Part shown: positions 53,740-63,636 of the stretch, piece after piece
How positions within the stretch are numbered: position 1 is the stretch's first letter
Layout: every line of letters begins with the position of its first letter
Source: Kitasatospora cineracea
GTDB taxonomy: Bacteria; Actinomycetota; Actinomycetes; Streptomycetales; Streptomycetaceae
NCBI RefSeq assembly: GCF_003751605.1
Contig: NZ_RJVJ01000001.1
Coordinates: 2,728,001-2,792,000, forward strand
Reading direction: 5' to 3'
DNA length: 64,000 nt
Notes under the pieces: model-generated
The model's input: the letters and a program-made list of their open reading frames with translations, nothing else
The model's database searches: none
What the model was told of the DNA's origin: nothing
Translations under genes and position numbers: made by a program

Positions 53740-56379
53740 GTGACCGACACGACGAACCAGCGCCCCGCGAGCTCCCACGCCGGGGACGACGCAGCCACCC
53801 TCCCGACGACCTACGCCCCGGCCGAGGTAGAGGGCGAGCTGTACGAGCGCTGGGTGGAGCGCGGTTACTTCACGGCCGACGCGAAGAGCGAGAAGCCGGC
53901 GTACACCATCGTCATCCCGCCCCCGAACGTCACCGGCGCGCTGCACCTGGGCCACGCCTTCCAGCACACGCTGATGGACGCGCTGACCCGCCGCAAGCGG
54001 ATGCTCGGCTTCGAGGCGCTCTGGCTCCCGGGCATGGACCACGCGGGCATCGCCACCCAGAACAGGGTGGAGCAGCAGCTCGCCGAGGCCGGCCTGTCCC
54101 GGCACGACCTGGGCCGGGAGGCCTTCGTCGACAAGGTCTGGGAGTGGAAGGAGAACTACGGCGGCCGGATTCTCGGCCAGATGCGCCGCCTCGGCGACGG
54201 CGTCGACTGGTCGCGCGAGCGCTTCACCATGGACGAGGGCCTCTCGCAGGCCGTCCAGACCATCTTCAAGAAGCTCTTCGACGACGGCCTGATCTACCGC
54301 GCCGAGCGCATCATCAACTGGTGCCCGCGCTGCCTGACCGCGCTCTCCGACGTCGAGGTCGACCACGAGGACGTCCCCGGCGAGCTGGTCTCGATCCGCT
54401 ACGGGGACGGCGAGGACTCGATCGTGGTCGCCACCACCCGGGCCGAGACCCTGCTGGGCGACACCGCGATCGCCGTCCACCCGTCCGACGAGCGCTACGC
54501 GCACCTGGTCGGCCGGACGGTCAAGCTGCCGCTGACGGACCGTGAGATCCCGGTCGTCGCCGACGAGCACGTCGACCCGGAGTTCGGCACCGGCGCCGTC
54601 AAGGTGACGCCCGCGCACGACCCGAACGACTTCGCCATCGGCCAGCGCCACAACCTGCCGAACCTGACGGTGATGGACGAGCGCGGCGCCATCACGGTGC
54701 ACGGCCCGTTCCTCGGCCTGGACCGGCACGACGCGCGGGCCGCCGTGGTCGGCGCGCTGCGCGAGCAGGGGCGCATCGTCGCCGAGAAGCGCCCCTACGA
54801 CCACGCCGTCGGCCACTGCTCGCGCTGCAAGACCGTGGTCGAGCCGCGGCTGTCGCTGCAGTGGTGGGTCAAGGTCGAGCCGCTGGCGAAGGCCGCCGGC
54901 GACGCCGTCCGGGACGGCCGGGTGCAGGTCCACCCGAAGGAGCTGGAGCGCCGCTACTTCGACTGGGTCGACAACATGCACGACTGGTGCATCTCGCGCC
55001 AGCTCTGGTGGGGCCACCGGATCCCGGTCTGGTACGGCCCGGACGGCGAGGTCGTCTGCGTCGGACCGGACGAGCAGCCGCCCGCCGGCGAGGGCTGGAC
55101 CCAGGACCCGGACGTCCTGGACACCTGGTTCTCCTCCGGCCTGTGGCCGTTCTCCACCCTCGGCTGGCCGGAGCGGACGGCCGACCTGGAGAAGTTCTAC
55201 CCGACCGACGTCCTGCTGACCGGCCACGACATCATCTTCTTCTGGGTCGCCCGGATGATGATGTTCGGCCTGTACGCGATGGACGGCGAGATCCCGTTCA
55301 AGACGGTCGCGCTGACCGGCCTGGTCCGCGACGAGTTCGGCAAGAAGATGTCGAAGTCCTCCGGCACCGCGGTCGACCCGCTGGACTGGATGGACGCCTA
55401 CGGCGCCGACGCCGTCCGCTTCACCCTGGCCCGCGGCGCCAACCCCGGTGCGGACGTGCCGATCGGCGAGGACTGGGTCAAGGGCTCGCGCAACTTCTGC
55501 AACAAGATCTGGAACGCCACCCGGTTCGCCCTGATGAACGGCGCCACCGTCCAGGGCCCGCTGCCCGCGCCGGAGGAGACCACCGCCGCGGACCGCTGGA
55601 TCCTGTCCCGGCTGAACGCCACGGTCGCCGAAGTCGACGCGATGTACGAGGACTTCGAGTTCGCCAAGGTCTCCGACGCGCTGTTCCACTTCGCCTGGGA
55701 CGAGGTCTTCGACTGGTACGTCGAGCTCTCCAAGACCACGCTGGGCAAGGGCGGCCCGCAGGCCGACCACGCCCGCCGGGTCCTCGGCGAGGTGCTGGAC
55801 GTGACGCTGCGCCTGCTGCACCCGATCGTCCCGTTCGTCACCGACGCGCTCTGGACGGCGCTGACCGGCGCCGAGTCGGTGGTGGTAGCCGAGTGGCCGA
55901 AGGACTCCGGCTACCGGGACGCCGACGCCGAGTCGGAGATCACCCAGCTGCAGCAGGTGGTCACCGAGATCCGCCGCTTCCGCAACGACCAGAACCTGCG
56001 CGACACCCAGAAGGTCCCGGCCCGGCTGGAGTTGGCCGGCCACCGGCTGGAGGCGCACGAGGCCGCGATCCGCTCGCTGCTGCGCCTGACGCAGCCGGAG
56101 GAGGGCTTCCACGCCACCGCCGCGCTGCCGGTGGCCGGCACGACGGTCGAGCTCGACCTGTCCGGCACCATCGACGTCCCGGCCGAACGCAAGCGCCTAC
56201 AGAAGGACTTGGCCGTCGCCGAGAAGGAGAAGGCGCAGACCACCGGCAAGCTCGGCAACGAGGCCTTCCTGGCCAAGGCGCCGGACGAGGTGGTCGCCAA
56301 GATCCGCACCCGGCTGGCGGCCGCCGAGGCCGACATCGAGCGGATCACCGCCCAGCTCGCGGCGCTGCCGCAGGGCTGA
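53740..56379 (+). CDS. valS: Valyl-tRNA synthetase
   Basis: A class Ia aminoacyl-tRNA synthetase of 879 residues that charges tRNA-Val and edits Thr. HIGH motif HLGH near residue 68 ([13 protein letters not shown]). CP1 editing domain with [17 protein letters not shown] at about 535. An anticodon-binding domain and a final coiled coil (about 815-879, [13 protein letters not shown]). The start is the leaderless GTG at 53740. An open frame to 53644 adds an Arg-rich stretch with no start signals. A G+C hairpin with a TTTT tract near 56393-56436 probably ends the transcript. Confidence 0.97.
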   Translation: MTDTTNQRPASSHAGDDAATLPTTYAPAEVEGELYERWVERGYFTADAKSEKPAYTIVIPPPNVTGALHLGHAFQHTLMDALTRRKRMLGFEALWLPGMDHAGIATQNRVEQQLAEAGLSRHDLGREAFVDKVWEWKENYGGRILGQMRRLGDGVDWSRERFTMDEGLSQAVQTIFKKLFDDGLIYRAERIINWCPRCLTALSDVEVDHEDVPGELVSIRYGDGEDSIVVATTRAETLLGDTAIAVHPSDERYAHLVGRTVKLPLTDREIPVVADEHVDPEFGTGAVKVTPAHDPNDFAIGQRHNLPNLTVMDERGAITVHGPFLGLDRHDARAAVVGALREQGRIVAEKRPYDHAVGHCSRCKTVVEPRLSLQWWVKVEPLAKAAGDAVRDGRVQVHPKELERRYFDWVDNMHDWCISRQLWWGHRIPVWYGPDGEVVCVGPDEQPPAGEGWTQDPDVLDTWFSSGLWPFSTLGWPERTADLEKFYPTDVLLTGHDIIFFWVARMMMFGLYAMDGEIPFKTVALTGLVRDEFGKKMSKSSGTAVDPLDWMDAYGADAVRFTLARGANPGADVPIGEDWVKGSRNFCNKIWNATRFALMNGATVQGPLPAPEETTAADRWILSRLNATVAEVDAMYEDFEFAKVSDALFHFAWDEVFDWYVELSKTTLGKGGPQADHARRVLGEVLDVTLRLLHPIVPFVTDALWTALTGAESVVVAEWPKDSGYRDADAESEITQLQQVVTEIRRFRNDQNLRDTQKVPARLELAGHRLEAHEAAIRSLLRLTQPEEGFHATAALPVAGTTVELDLSGTIDVPAERKRLQKDLAVAEKEKAQTTGKLGNEAFLAKAPDEVVAKIRTRLAAAEADIERITAQLAALPQG

Positions 56380-56652
56380 CCGCGCGTCAGGAAGGGCCGT
56401 CGCTCCCCCCGGGGGCGGCGGCCCTCCGCATTTTCCCGAGTTGTTACCGGCGGTCTGTCAATTCCCTTGCCCGCGCGTCGCGGTACTGGTGAAGCACCCC
56501 CTATTCGGCGTCATTACGCGGCAATTGGCGGCCCGCGCCATTTGGAATGCATTGCGTTGCCCACCCCCGCGCGTTCAGCGACCTTTGCACACCGGATGTG
56601 TACGGTGGGCGGAAGTTCCCATTCGGGCGGGGCGCGAACGGAGGGTACGCAC

Positions 56653-57183
56653 ATGATGGCGACCGGGGAGTTGGCCGACGAACTTCCGGACGAACTTCCG
56701 GCGGAAGAGGTGGAGGCGGCAAAGGCCCGGGCGGCGACGCTGCTGCTGGCATTCCGGCACGGAAACCAGATCGCCTTCGACACCGAGCTGGACCGGCTGC
56801 TGGCCGAGCACGTCGAGCGCGAGGTGGCCACCCTGCTGGTGTGGATCGCCGCCGAGGCGGTCCGCAAGGCGTACGCCCCCGAGGTCGCCGACCGGGTGCT
56901 GCGCGGCCTGGCCCGGCGCGCCCCGCACGAGACCGCGCAGGTGCCGGTGGACGAGGAGGCGGCCGGCGCCGCCCTGCTGCTGGAGGCGGTCGCGGCGGGC
57001 GACGTCGCCCAGGTGCGCGCCCTGGTGGCCGGCACGCCCGACACCACCTACCTGCTCGGCGGCCTGGTGCAGGCGGTGGCGATGATGCTGCCGCTGCTGC
57101 CGGAGGGCGAGGCCGAGGAGATCGCCGCCGAACTGCGCCGCCGGCACGCGGGGCGGCTGCCGCTGCCCCGCGCCACGTACTGA
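56653..57183 (+). CDS. Helical hypothetical protein of 176 residues
   Basis: The gene has GGAGGG seven bases before the ATG at 56653, or ten before the next ATG. The protein is acidic and all-helical (EEVEAAKARAATLLLAFRHG, LLAEHVEREVATLLVWIAAE). An Ala/Leu/Glu-rich repeat follows to the end with GEAEEIAAELRRRHAG. It has no signal peptide, membrane helix or known motif. The upstream region 56436-56652 is less G+C-rich than its surroundings and probably contains its promoter. Unknown function. Confidence 0.7.
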   Translation: MMATGELADELPDELPAEEVEAAKARAATLLLAFRHGNQIAFDTELDRLLAEHVEREVATLLVWIAAEAVRKAYAPEVADRVLRGLARRAPHETAQVPVDEEAAGAALLLEAVAAGDVAQVRALVAGTPDTTYLLGGLVQAVAMMLPLLPEGEAEEIAAELRRRHAGRLPLPRATY

Positions 57184-57195
57184 CGGATCGTCACT

Positions 57196-57234
57196 GCGCG
57201 GCCCGGGACGGCGGGTCGCCGCCCCGGGCCGCGC
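57196..57234. terminator. Bidirectional terminator, unknown gene / second chitinase
   Basis: A 12-bp stem (57196-57207 with 57223-57234) with an inner small hairpin lies between convergent genes. Confidence 0.7.
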
Positions 57235-57247
57235 CCGGCGGGTCAGG

Positions 57248-58798
57248 TCACGGCATCGCGTGCAGGTGCGCGCCGACCGTGTTGGCGATCTGGTTGCCCG
57301 CGGTGGCGTCCCAGTTGGTGGACCAGGTCATCGCGCCGCCGATGGTCGGCCACTTGGCCGGCGGGACGAAGCTGCCGCAGTTGGTGCCGGAGGCCAGGCA
57401 GTCCAGCGCCGCGTTGACCACCGACGGGCTGGTGAAGCCGCCGCCCGCCGCGCTGGTGGAGGCCGGCACGCCCAGGCCGACCTGGTCGGGCCGCAGGCCG
57501 CCCTGGAGCTGGATGCAGGCCAGGCCGGTGAGGAAGTTCTCGGTGCCCTGCGAGTACACGCCGCCGTCGCAGCCGAGCATCGCCCCGCTGTTGTAGTACT
57601 GCATGTTGACGATGGTCAGGATGTCCTTGGTGGCCAGCGCCAGCTTGAAGTACTCGCCGCCGGTGGACTGCATGCCGATGGTCTCCGGCGCCATGGTCAG
57701 CACGAACCCGGACCCGACCTTGGCTGCCAGGGTGTGCAGCGCCTGCGCCATGTAGGTGGAGTTGACGCCGTTCTCCAGGTCGATGTCGATCCCGTCGAAG
57801 CCGTACTGCTGGATCAGGCCGTAGGCCGAGTTGGCGAAGTTGGCCGCCGCGGTGGAGTTGGCCACCGAGACGGTGCCGTTCTGCCCGCCGACCGAGATGA
57901 TCACCTTCTTGCCGGCCGCCCGCTTGGCCGCGATGTCGGCCTTGAAGTCGGCCTCGGTGTAGCCGCCGAGCTTGGAGGAGAGCGTCGGGTCCAGGGTGAA
58001 GCTGATCCCGCCCTGGGTGCTGGTGGCGTCCGCGAAGGCCACCGCGATGATGTCGTAGGCGGCCGGGACGTCACTGATCCGCTGCGGCGTCGCGCCGTTG
58101 TAGAAGTCCTGCCAGTAGCCGGTCAGCAGGTGCTTCCTGGGCGGCGGCGGAGGCGTCGTCGTGGTGGTGCTCGGCGACGGGGACGGCGAGGCCGGCGGGC
58201 TGCTGGACTCCGAGACCGTCGGCGACGGGCTGGTGGCGGACGGCGACGGGCTGGCGCCGGTGCCCGGGCCGACCAGCGAGACCTTGTCCACGGTGAACGG
58301 CGTCTGCCCGTACCAGCCGTGGAACCAGACCGACACCGAGGTGGTGGCCGCGCCGGTGGTGAAGGTCGAGGTCAGGGTGTTCCAGCCGGAGTTGGAGCTC
58401 CAGGTGGACGGGTCGGTGCCGCCGGTGCCGGTGACCCCCGCGAACACGTAGCCGCCCTGCACCACGGCGCTCAGGGTGTACGTCGAGTTGGGCAGCACGG
58501 TGACGGTCTGGCTGCAGTTGGCGTAGTCGTTGCCGGCCGGGGAGCCCTGCAGGTCCCAGCCGGTGGCGGCGTTGTTCACCGCGGTGACGGTCGGGCCGCA
58601 GGTCCACGGGCCGATGTGGTTGCCGGCCGAGAAGTCGCCGTTGGCGATCACGTCCACGTTGGGCGCGACGCCGGCGGTGGCCGTGCCGGAACCGGCCATC
58701 AGCAGGCCGGCCAGGCCGGTGGAGGCCGCGACCAGTCCGGCGAGCAGGGCCCGTCCGGTGCGTCGGCCCGGCTGTGGTTGGGGCTGTGGTGCACGCAT
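57248..58798 (-). CDS. Secreted GH18 chitinase with an N-terminal carbohydrate-binding domain
   Basis: A secreted chitinase of 516 residues. A signal peptide (about 1-43) has the twin-arginine-like GRRTGRALLAGLV. A beta-sandwich carbohydrate-binding domain (about 46-175) begins NVDVIANGDFSAG. A Ser/Pro/Thr linker follows (about 178-220). The GH18 barrel (about 225-515) begins LLTGYWQDFYNGA and has the catalytic DGIDIDLE. It is of the ChiC/ChiD-like GH18 type, unlike the bacterial ChiA-type enzyme at 29988. A dre-like site lies 75 bases upstream. It probably works on crystalline chitin with the other chitinase and NgcEFG. Confidence 0.93.
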   Translation of the reverse strand: MRAPQPQPQPGRRTGRALLAGLVAASTGLAGLLMAGSGTATAGVAPNVDVIANGDFSAGNHIGPWTCGPTVTAVNNAATGWDLQGSPAGNDYANCSQTVTVLPNSTYTLSAVVQGGYVFAGVTGTGGTDPSTWSSNSGWNTLTSTFTTGAATTSVSVWFHGWYGQTPFTVDKVSLVGPGTGASPSPSATSPSPTVSESSSPPASPSPSPSTTTTTPPPPPRKHLLTGYWQDFYNGATPQRISDVPAAYDIIAVAFADATSTQGGISFTLDPTLSSKLGGYTEADFKADIAAKRAAGKKVIISVGGQNGTVSVANSTAAANFANSAYGLIQQYGFDGIDIDLENGVNSTYMAQALHTLAAKVGSGFVLTMAPETIGMQSTGGEYFKLALATKDILTIVNMQYYNSGAMLGCDGGVYSQGTENFLTGLACIQLQGGLRPDQVGLGVPASTSAAGGGFTSPSVVNAALDCLASGTNCGSFVPPAKWPTIGGAMTWSTNWDATAGNQIANTVGAHLHAMP

Positions 58799-58871
58799 GC
58801 CATCTCCATGTGGGGGAGTGTCGATGGGGGTGCGGTGCGGGGAGCGGGGAGCGTGGGAGCGACTCACACGG

Positions 58872-58883
58872 TGGAGTAGACCA
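58872..58883 (-). promoter_or_regulatory. DasR-type dre before the second chitinase
   Basis: On the minus strand TGGTCTACTCCA matches the dre core TGGTCTAGACCA at ten of twelve positions. Its TCTACT could serve as the -10 of the chitinase promoter. Confidence 0.55.
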
Positions 58884-58945
58884 ATTCCGGTGTCAAGAGG
58901 GCCCGCGGGCCGGGGTGGCCGTCCGGCCCCGGCGTGCGGAGTCCT

Positions 58946-58957
58946 TAGACTGGCCCG
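58946..58957 (+). promoter_or_regulatory. Leaderless promoter -10 of folC
   Basis: TAGACT (58946-58951) stands six bases before the GTG at 58958, with no ribosome-binding site. Confidence 0.5.
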
Positions 58958-60349
58958 GTGAGCGACAAGGCCGAGCCCAACCCCTACACCGTCCGTCCCG
59001 CCGACGCCGGCGGCACCGACTCCGAACTGCGCGCCGTCGAGGCCGAACTGGCCACCCGCTGGCCGGAGAACAAGCTGGAGCCCTCGCTCGACCGGATCGA
59101 GGCGCTGATGGACATCCTCGGCCAGCCGCAGCGCTCCTACCCCTCGATCCACATCACCGGCACCAACGGCAAGACCTCCACCGCCCGGATGGTCGAGCAG
59201 CTGCTGGGCGCCTTCGAACTGCGCACCGGCCGCTACACCTCCCCGCACGTGGAGTCCGTCACCGAGCGGATCAGCCTGGACGGCGCGCCGATCACCCCCG
59301 AGAAGTTCGTCGAGACCTACCGGGACATCGAGCCCTACGTGCGGATGGTCGACGCCGCCCAGCCGGTGGCGATGTCCTTCTTCGAGGTGCTCACCGGCAT
59401 GGCGTACGCCGCCTTCGCCGACGCCCCGGTGGACGTCGCGGTGGTCGAGGTCGGCATGGGCGGCTCCTGGGACGCCACCAACGTGATCGACGCCCAGGTC
59501 GCCGTGATCACCCCGATCGGCCTGGACCACACCGACAAGCTGGGGGAGACCACCGGGGAGATCGCGGTCGAGAAGTCCGGCATCGTCAAGCCCGGCGCGC
59601 TCGCCGTGGTCGCCCAGCAGCAGCTGGACGCGGCCGAGCAGATCCTGCGCCGCGCCGTCGAGGTGGACGCCACGGTGGCCCGCGAGGGCATGGAGTTCGG
59701 CGTGCTGCGCCGCGAGGTCGCGGTCGGCGGCCAGCTGGTCACCCTGCGCGGCCTCGGCGGCCACGAGTACCAGGACCTGTTCCTCCCGCTGCACGGCGAC
59801 CACCAGGCGCAGAACGCCGCGCTGGCGCTGGCCGCCGTCGAGGCGTTCTTCGGCATCGGCCAGGGCGGCGCCGAGCACCTGGACGAGGAGAAGGTCCGGC
59901 AGGCGCTGTTCGGCGTCTCCTCCCCGGGCCGGCTGGAGGTGGTCCGGCGCAGCCCCACCGTCATCCTGGACGCCGCGCACAACCCGCACGGCGCGCAGGC
60001 CGCCGCCGCCGCGATCGGCGAGGCGTTCGGCTTCACCAAGCTGGTCGGCGTGATCGCCACCAGCGGCGACAAGGACGTCACCGGCCTGCTGGAGGTCTTC
60101 GAGCCGATCCTCGCCGAGGTCGTGATCACCCAGAACTCCACCCACCGCGCGATGCCGGTCGACCGGCTGGCCGCGATCGCCGTCGAGGTCTTCGGCGAGG
60201 ACCGGGTGCAGGTCGAGCCGCGGCTGGACGACGCGATCGACGCCGCCGTCACCCTGGCCGAGGAGGAGGACCTCGGCGGCGCCGGCGTCCTGGTCACCGG
60301 CTCCGTCATCACGGTGGGCGAGGCGCGCCTGCTGTTCGGAAGGAAGTAA
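58958..60349 (+). CDS. folC: Bifunctional folylpolyglutamate/dihydrofolate synthase
   Basis: Adds glutamate to dihydropteroate and to folates. 463 residues. Its P-loop is ITGTNGKTST near 64-72. The conserved YTSPHVESVTERI, EVGMGGSWDATNV and VILDAAHNPHGAQAA Mur-ligase-type motifs are present. The N-terminal 30 residues are variable. It is followed six bases later by a DUF4233 gene, and that by ndk. Expression from the leaderless GTG is likely. Confidence 0.96.
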   Translation: MSDKAEPNPYTVRPADAGGTDSELRAVEAELATRWPENKLEPSLDRIEALMDILGQPQRSYPSIHITGTNGKTSTARMVEQLLGAFELRTGRYTSPHVESVTERISLDGAPITPEKFVETYRDIEPYVRMVDAAQPVAMSFFEVLTGMAYAAFADAPVDVAVVEVGMGGSWDATNVIDAQVAVITPIGLDHTDKLGETTGEIAVEKSGIVKPGALAVVAQQQLDAAEQILRRAVEVDATVAREGMEFGVLRREVAVGGQLVTLRGLGGHEYQDLFLPLHGDHQAQNAALALAAVEAFFGIGQGGAEHLDEEKVRQALFGVSSPGRLEVVRRSPTVILDAAHNPHGAQAAAAAIGEAFGFTKLVGVIATSGDKDVTGLLEVFEPILAEVVITQNSTHRAMPVDRLAAIAVEVFGEDRVQVEPRLDDAIDAAVTLAEEEDLGGAGVLVTGSVITVGEARLLFGRK

Positions 60350-60355
60350 CCGCCG

Positions 60356-60739
60356 ATGCGCACCCTGTGCTCCTCCACCCTGATCGGCGAGGCCCTGCTG
60401 ATCATGTTCGCCGGCCTGGTGGCGATGAAGCTCACCGACGTCGGCACCGGCACCATCTGGGCGGTCAGCGCGGTGGCGATCGCGCTGTGCGTGCTGCTGT
60501 GCGGCGTGATCACCCGCCCCGGCGCGGTGTACGTCGGCTGGGCGCTGCAACTGGCCGTGCTGGCCGGCGGACTGGTGCTGCCGACCATGTACGCCTTCGG
60601 CGTGGTCTTCGGCGGCCTGTGGTGGTGCTCGGTGCACTACGGCCGCAAGATCGACGTGCTCAAGGCCCAGCGGGCCGTCGCCGAGACCGCCGCCGAGACG
60701 GCCGCCGGAGCGGCGCCCGCCGCGGTCCGACCGGCCTGA
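60356..60739 (+). CDS. DUF4233 membrane protein
   Basis: A 127-residue membrane protein. It has four hydrophobic helices (EALLIMFAGLVAMKL, TIWAVSAVAIALCVLLCGV, VYVGWALQLAVLAGGLVL, TMYAFGVVFGGLWW) and an Ala-rich basic tail. AAGGAAG, lying across the folC stop, serves as ribosome site. It is placed between folC and ndk as in other actinomycetes, where the family is DUF4233 of unknown function. It is almost certainly co-transcribed with folC. Confidence 0.9.
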   Translation: MRTLCSSTLIGEALLIMFAGLVAMKLTDVGTGTIWAVSAVAIALCVLLCGVITRPGAVYVGWALQLAVLAGGLVLPTMYAFGVVFGGLWWCSVHYGRKIDVLKAQRAVAETAAETAAGAAPAAVRPA

Positions 60740-60826
60740 CGTGGGACTGGGCGTCGGGGCGCCGCCACGGCCGGGGTAGTGTCGGGGGCACAGTCAGGCA
60801 CGACCCAACACCTCAGGAGCCGTACC

Positions 60827-61240
60827 GTGTCCCAGCGCACTCTCGTCCTGCTCAAGCCCGACGCCGTGCAGCGCGGCCTGGCCGGCGAGATCATCAGCCG
60901 GATCGAGCGCAAGGCCGGCTGGCGGTTCGCTGCGATGGAACTGCGCACCTTCGACCGCGCGACCCTGGAGCAGCACTACGCCGAGCACGTCGGCCGCGAC
61001 TTCTACGAGCCGCTGCTGGGCTTCATGACCTCCGGCCCGTCGATCGCGCTGGTCGTCGAGGGCGAGAACGTCATCCCCGGCATCCGCGCGCTGGCCGGCG
61101 CGACCGACCCGCTGGCGGCCGGCGCGGGCACCATCCGCGGCGACTACGCGACCATCACCCGGGAGAACCTGATCCACGCCTCGGACTCCGCGGAGTCGGC
61201 CGAGCGCGAGATCAAGATCTTCTTCCCCGCGCACGCGTGA
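60827..61240 (+). CDS. ndk: Nucleoside diphosphate kinase
   Basis: Balances nucleoside triphosphate pools by phosphate transfer from ATP. 137 residues, the usual length. The N-terminal TLVLLKPDAVQRGL and the active-site His in NLIHASDS (about residue 117) are present. AGGAG lies 8 bases before the GTG. Downstream it is separated from mreB by a 352-base gap. Confidence 0.97.
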   Translation: MSQRTLVLLKPDAVQRGLAGEIISRIERKAGWRFAAMELRTFDRATLEQHYAEHVGRDFYEPLLGFMTSGPSIALVVEGENVIPGIRALAGATDPLAAGAGTIRGDYATITRENLIHASDSAESAEREIKIFFPAHA

Positions 61241-61592
61241 GGATCCGGTAGCGGTCCGGTGTCCCGTGCCCGCACCGGGCATGGGGCGCCGTTCCGGGGG
61301 AAGTCGCAGTTCAGGGGCCGGACGGCGGCTCCGGTTGCTCCCTCCGAGCGTTAATCCTCAAATCACGGAACCCTACCCTCCGACACGGCGTCCCAATGCC
61401 AGGAGAAGCCGATTCGCCCCCGGAGAATGGGCGGCACGCCGTACCCGCCGTCCGCGCTGACCGGCGTGACTACGATGGACCCAACTCACGGGCACGGAAC
61501 GGCTGCTCAGCCGACGTCAGCCCGCTCGCGGGCCCACGCGGTCGGTCCGCTCCCCGCCCTTGATCCGAACTCGGGAAGGCACTCGACATCCC
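61241..61592 (+). other. 352-base gap upstream of mreB
   Basis: No gene is supported. A short G+C hairpin near 61265-61285 follows ndk. TACGAT at 61471-61476 is a good -10 candidate, about 117 bases before the mreB ATG, and a weaker TACCCT lies near 61373. The rest shows no clear structure. Confidence 0.5.
61471..61476 (+). promoter_or_regulatory. mreB promoter -10 candidate
   Basis: TACGAT gives a leader of about 110 bases. The -35 is not convincing. Confidence 0.4.
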
Positions 61593-62630
61593 ATGGCGAA
61601 CAACCTGTCGTTTCTCGGCCGGGACCTGGCGATCGACCTAGGCACCGCGAACACGCTGGTGTACGTCCGGGGCAAGGGCATCGTGCTGAACGAGCCCTCG
61701 GTGGTGGCGGTGAACACCAACACCGGCGGGATCCTGGCGGTCGGCGCCGAGGCGAAGAAGATGATCGGCCGGACCCCCGGCAACATCGTCGCCATCCGTC
61801 CGCTCAAGGACGGCGTGATCGCCGACTTCGAGATCACCGAGCGGATGCTGCGGTACTTCATCATGAAGATCCACCGCCGCCGCTACCTGGTCCGCCCGCG
61901 GGTCGTGGTCTGCGTCCCCTCCGGCATCACCGGCGTCGAGCGCCGCGCCGTGGTCGAGGCCAGCATGCAGGCCGGCGCCCGCCAGGTGCACATCATCGAG
62001 GAGCCGATGGCGGCGGCGATCGGCTCGGGCCTGCCCGTGCACGAGCCCACCGGCAACATGGTGGTCGACATCGGCGGCGGCACCACCGAGGTCGCGGTGA
62101 TCTCGCTCGGCGGGATCGTCACCGCGCAGTCGCTGCGGGTCGCGGGCGACGAGCTGGACAGCGCGATCGTCCAGCACATCAAGAAGGAGTACAGCCTGCT
62201 GCTGGGCGAGCGCTCCGCCGAGCAGATCAAGATGTCGATCGGCTCCGCGTTCGGCCTGGAGGGTGAGAAGGACGAGCACGCCGAGATCCGCGGCCGTGAC
62301 CTGGTCTCCGGCCTGCCGAAGACGGTGGTGATCTCGGCCGCCGAGGTCCGCGAGGCCATCGACGAGCCGGTGAACTCGATCATCGACTCGGTGAAGACCA
62401 CGCTGGACCAGTGCCCGCCGGAGCTCGCGGGCGACGTGATGGACCGCGGCATCGTGCTCACCGGCGGCGGCGCCCTGCTGCGCGGCCTGGACGAGCGGCT
62501 GCGCCGGGAGACCGGCATGCCGGTGCACATCGCGGAGAACCCGCTGGACTCGGTGGCGCTGGGGGCGGGCAAGTGCGTCGAGGAGTTCGAGGCGCTGCAG
62601 CAGGTCCTGGACGCCCAGCCGCGTCGTTGA
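61593..62630 (+). CDS. mreB: Actin-like cell-shape protein MreB
   Basis: A bacterial actin of 345 residues. It has the phosphate loops [15 protein letters not shown] and [14 protein letters not shown], the adenosine motif [15 protein letters not shown], and the [12 protein letters not shown] connector. A weak GGGAAGG site precedes the ATG. In streptomycetes MreB works mainly in spore-wall synthesis rather than in tip growth. It starts the mreBCD cluster. Confidence 0.96.
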   Translation: MANNLSFLGRDLAIDLGTANTLVYVRGKGIVLNEPSVVAVNTNTGGILAVGAEAKKMIGRTPGNIVAIRPLKDGVIADFEITERMLRYFIMKIHRRRYLVRPRVVVCVPSGITGVERRAVVEASMQAGARQVHIIEEPMAAAIGSGLPVHEPTGNMVVDIGGGTTEVAVISLGGIVTAQSLRVAGDELDSAIVQHIKKEYSLLLGERSAEQIKMSIGSAFGLEGEKDEHAEIRGRDLVSGLPKTVVISAAEVREAIDEPVNSIIDSVKTTLDQCPPELAGDVMDRGIVLTGGGALLRGLDERLRRETGMPVHIAENPLDSVALGAGKCVEEFEALQQVLDAQPRR

Positions 62631-62700
62631 GCAAGGCCATTCGAACTACACAACGAGCCGAGCCGATGGGCAGGCAGCACGAAGGGGCGGCGGCGGCACC

Positions 62701-63636
62701 GTGAGGGACACCCGAGAGAGTCGACTACTGCTGGTCCTACTGGTGGTGGTGGCCTTCGCCCTGATCACCGTGGACATCAAGGGCGGCCAGGACTCACCGC
62801 TCGGCGGCGCCCGCCGGGCCGCGGCCTCCGCGCTCGGCCCGGTGGAGAACGCCGCGGCCGGCGCGGTCGACCCGGTCGCCGGCTACATCCGGGCGATCCG
62901 CGACGCCGGCACCCACCAGCAGCGGCTCGACCAGATCACCAGGGAGAACACCGAGCTGCGCCAGAAGCTGGCCTCCTCGGACGCCGCGGCGGGCCGCACC
63001 AAGCAGCTCGACGACATGCTGCGCACGGCCGGCTCCGGCGGCTACACCGTCAAGGCCGCCCAGGTCATCGCGATCGGCGCGGCCCAGGGCTTCTCCTGGA
63101 CCATCACCATCGACGCCGGCAGCGACGACGGCCTGACCCGCGACATGACCGTCATCGACGGCCAGGGCCTGGTCGGCCGGATCACCACCGTCGCCCCGAC
63201 CACCGCCACCGTGCTGCTCGCCTCCGACCCCGGCTTCACCGCCGGCGTCCGGTTGGAGGGCAGCGGCGAGATCGGCTTCGCGGCCGGGCAGGGCGCCTCG
63301 CCGATGCGGATCGAACTGCTCAACGGCCGGGCCCAGGTGAAGGCCGGCGACCGGCTGGTCACCTTCGGCTCGCAGAGCGGCCGCCCGTTCGTGCCCGGCG
63401 TGCCGGTCGGCACCGTCAAGGAGGTGCAGGCCACCCCCGGGCAGCTCACCAAGACCATCCTGGTCGAGCCGTACGTGCAGTTCACCCGGCTCGACCTGGT
63501 CGGCGTGGTGGTCGTCCCGCCGCGCACCGACCCGCGGGACGCGGTGCTGCCGCCGGTGCCCGCCGCGTCCGCCGGCGCCGCGGGCAACCCGCAGGCGCCG
63601 ATCGCCGCCGTACCGCCGACCACCGGGGGGAACTGA
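62701..63636 (+). CDS. mreC: Cell-shape protein MreC
   Basis: A single-pass membrane protein of 311 residues. It has a short N-terminal cytoplasmic part, one helix at about 7-24 (LLLVLLVVVAFALITVDI), and a coiled coil at about 65-105 (QQRLDQITRENTELRQKL). The MreC beta domain follows (about 115-280). A Pro/Ala/Gly-rich C-terminal tail of about 30 residues follows it. The start is GTG after a GAAGGGGCGG site. Its stop overlaps mreD by one base (TGATG). It links MreB to the cell-wall synthesis complex outside. Confidence 0.94.
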   Translation: MRDTRESRLLLVLLVVVAFALITVDIKGGQDSPLGGARRAAASALGPVENAAAGAVDPVAGYIRAIRDAGTHQQRLDQITRENTELRQKLASSDAAAGRTKQLDDMLRTAGSGGYTVKAAQVIAIGAAQGFSWTITIDAGSDDGLTRDMTVIDGQGLVGRITTVAPTTATVLLASDPGFTAGVRLEGSGEIGFAAGQGASPMRIELLNGRAQVKAGDRLVTFGSQSGRPFVPGVPVGTVKEVQATPGQLTKTILVEPYVQFTRLDLVGVVVVPPRTDPRDAVLPPVPAASAGAAGNPQAPIAAVPPTTGGN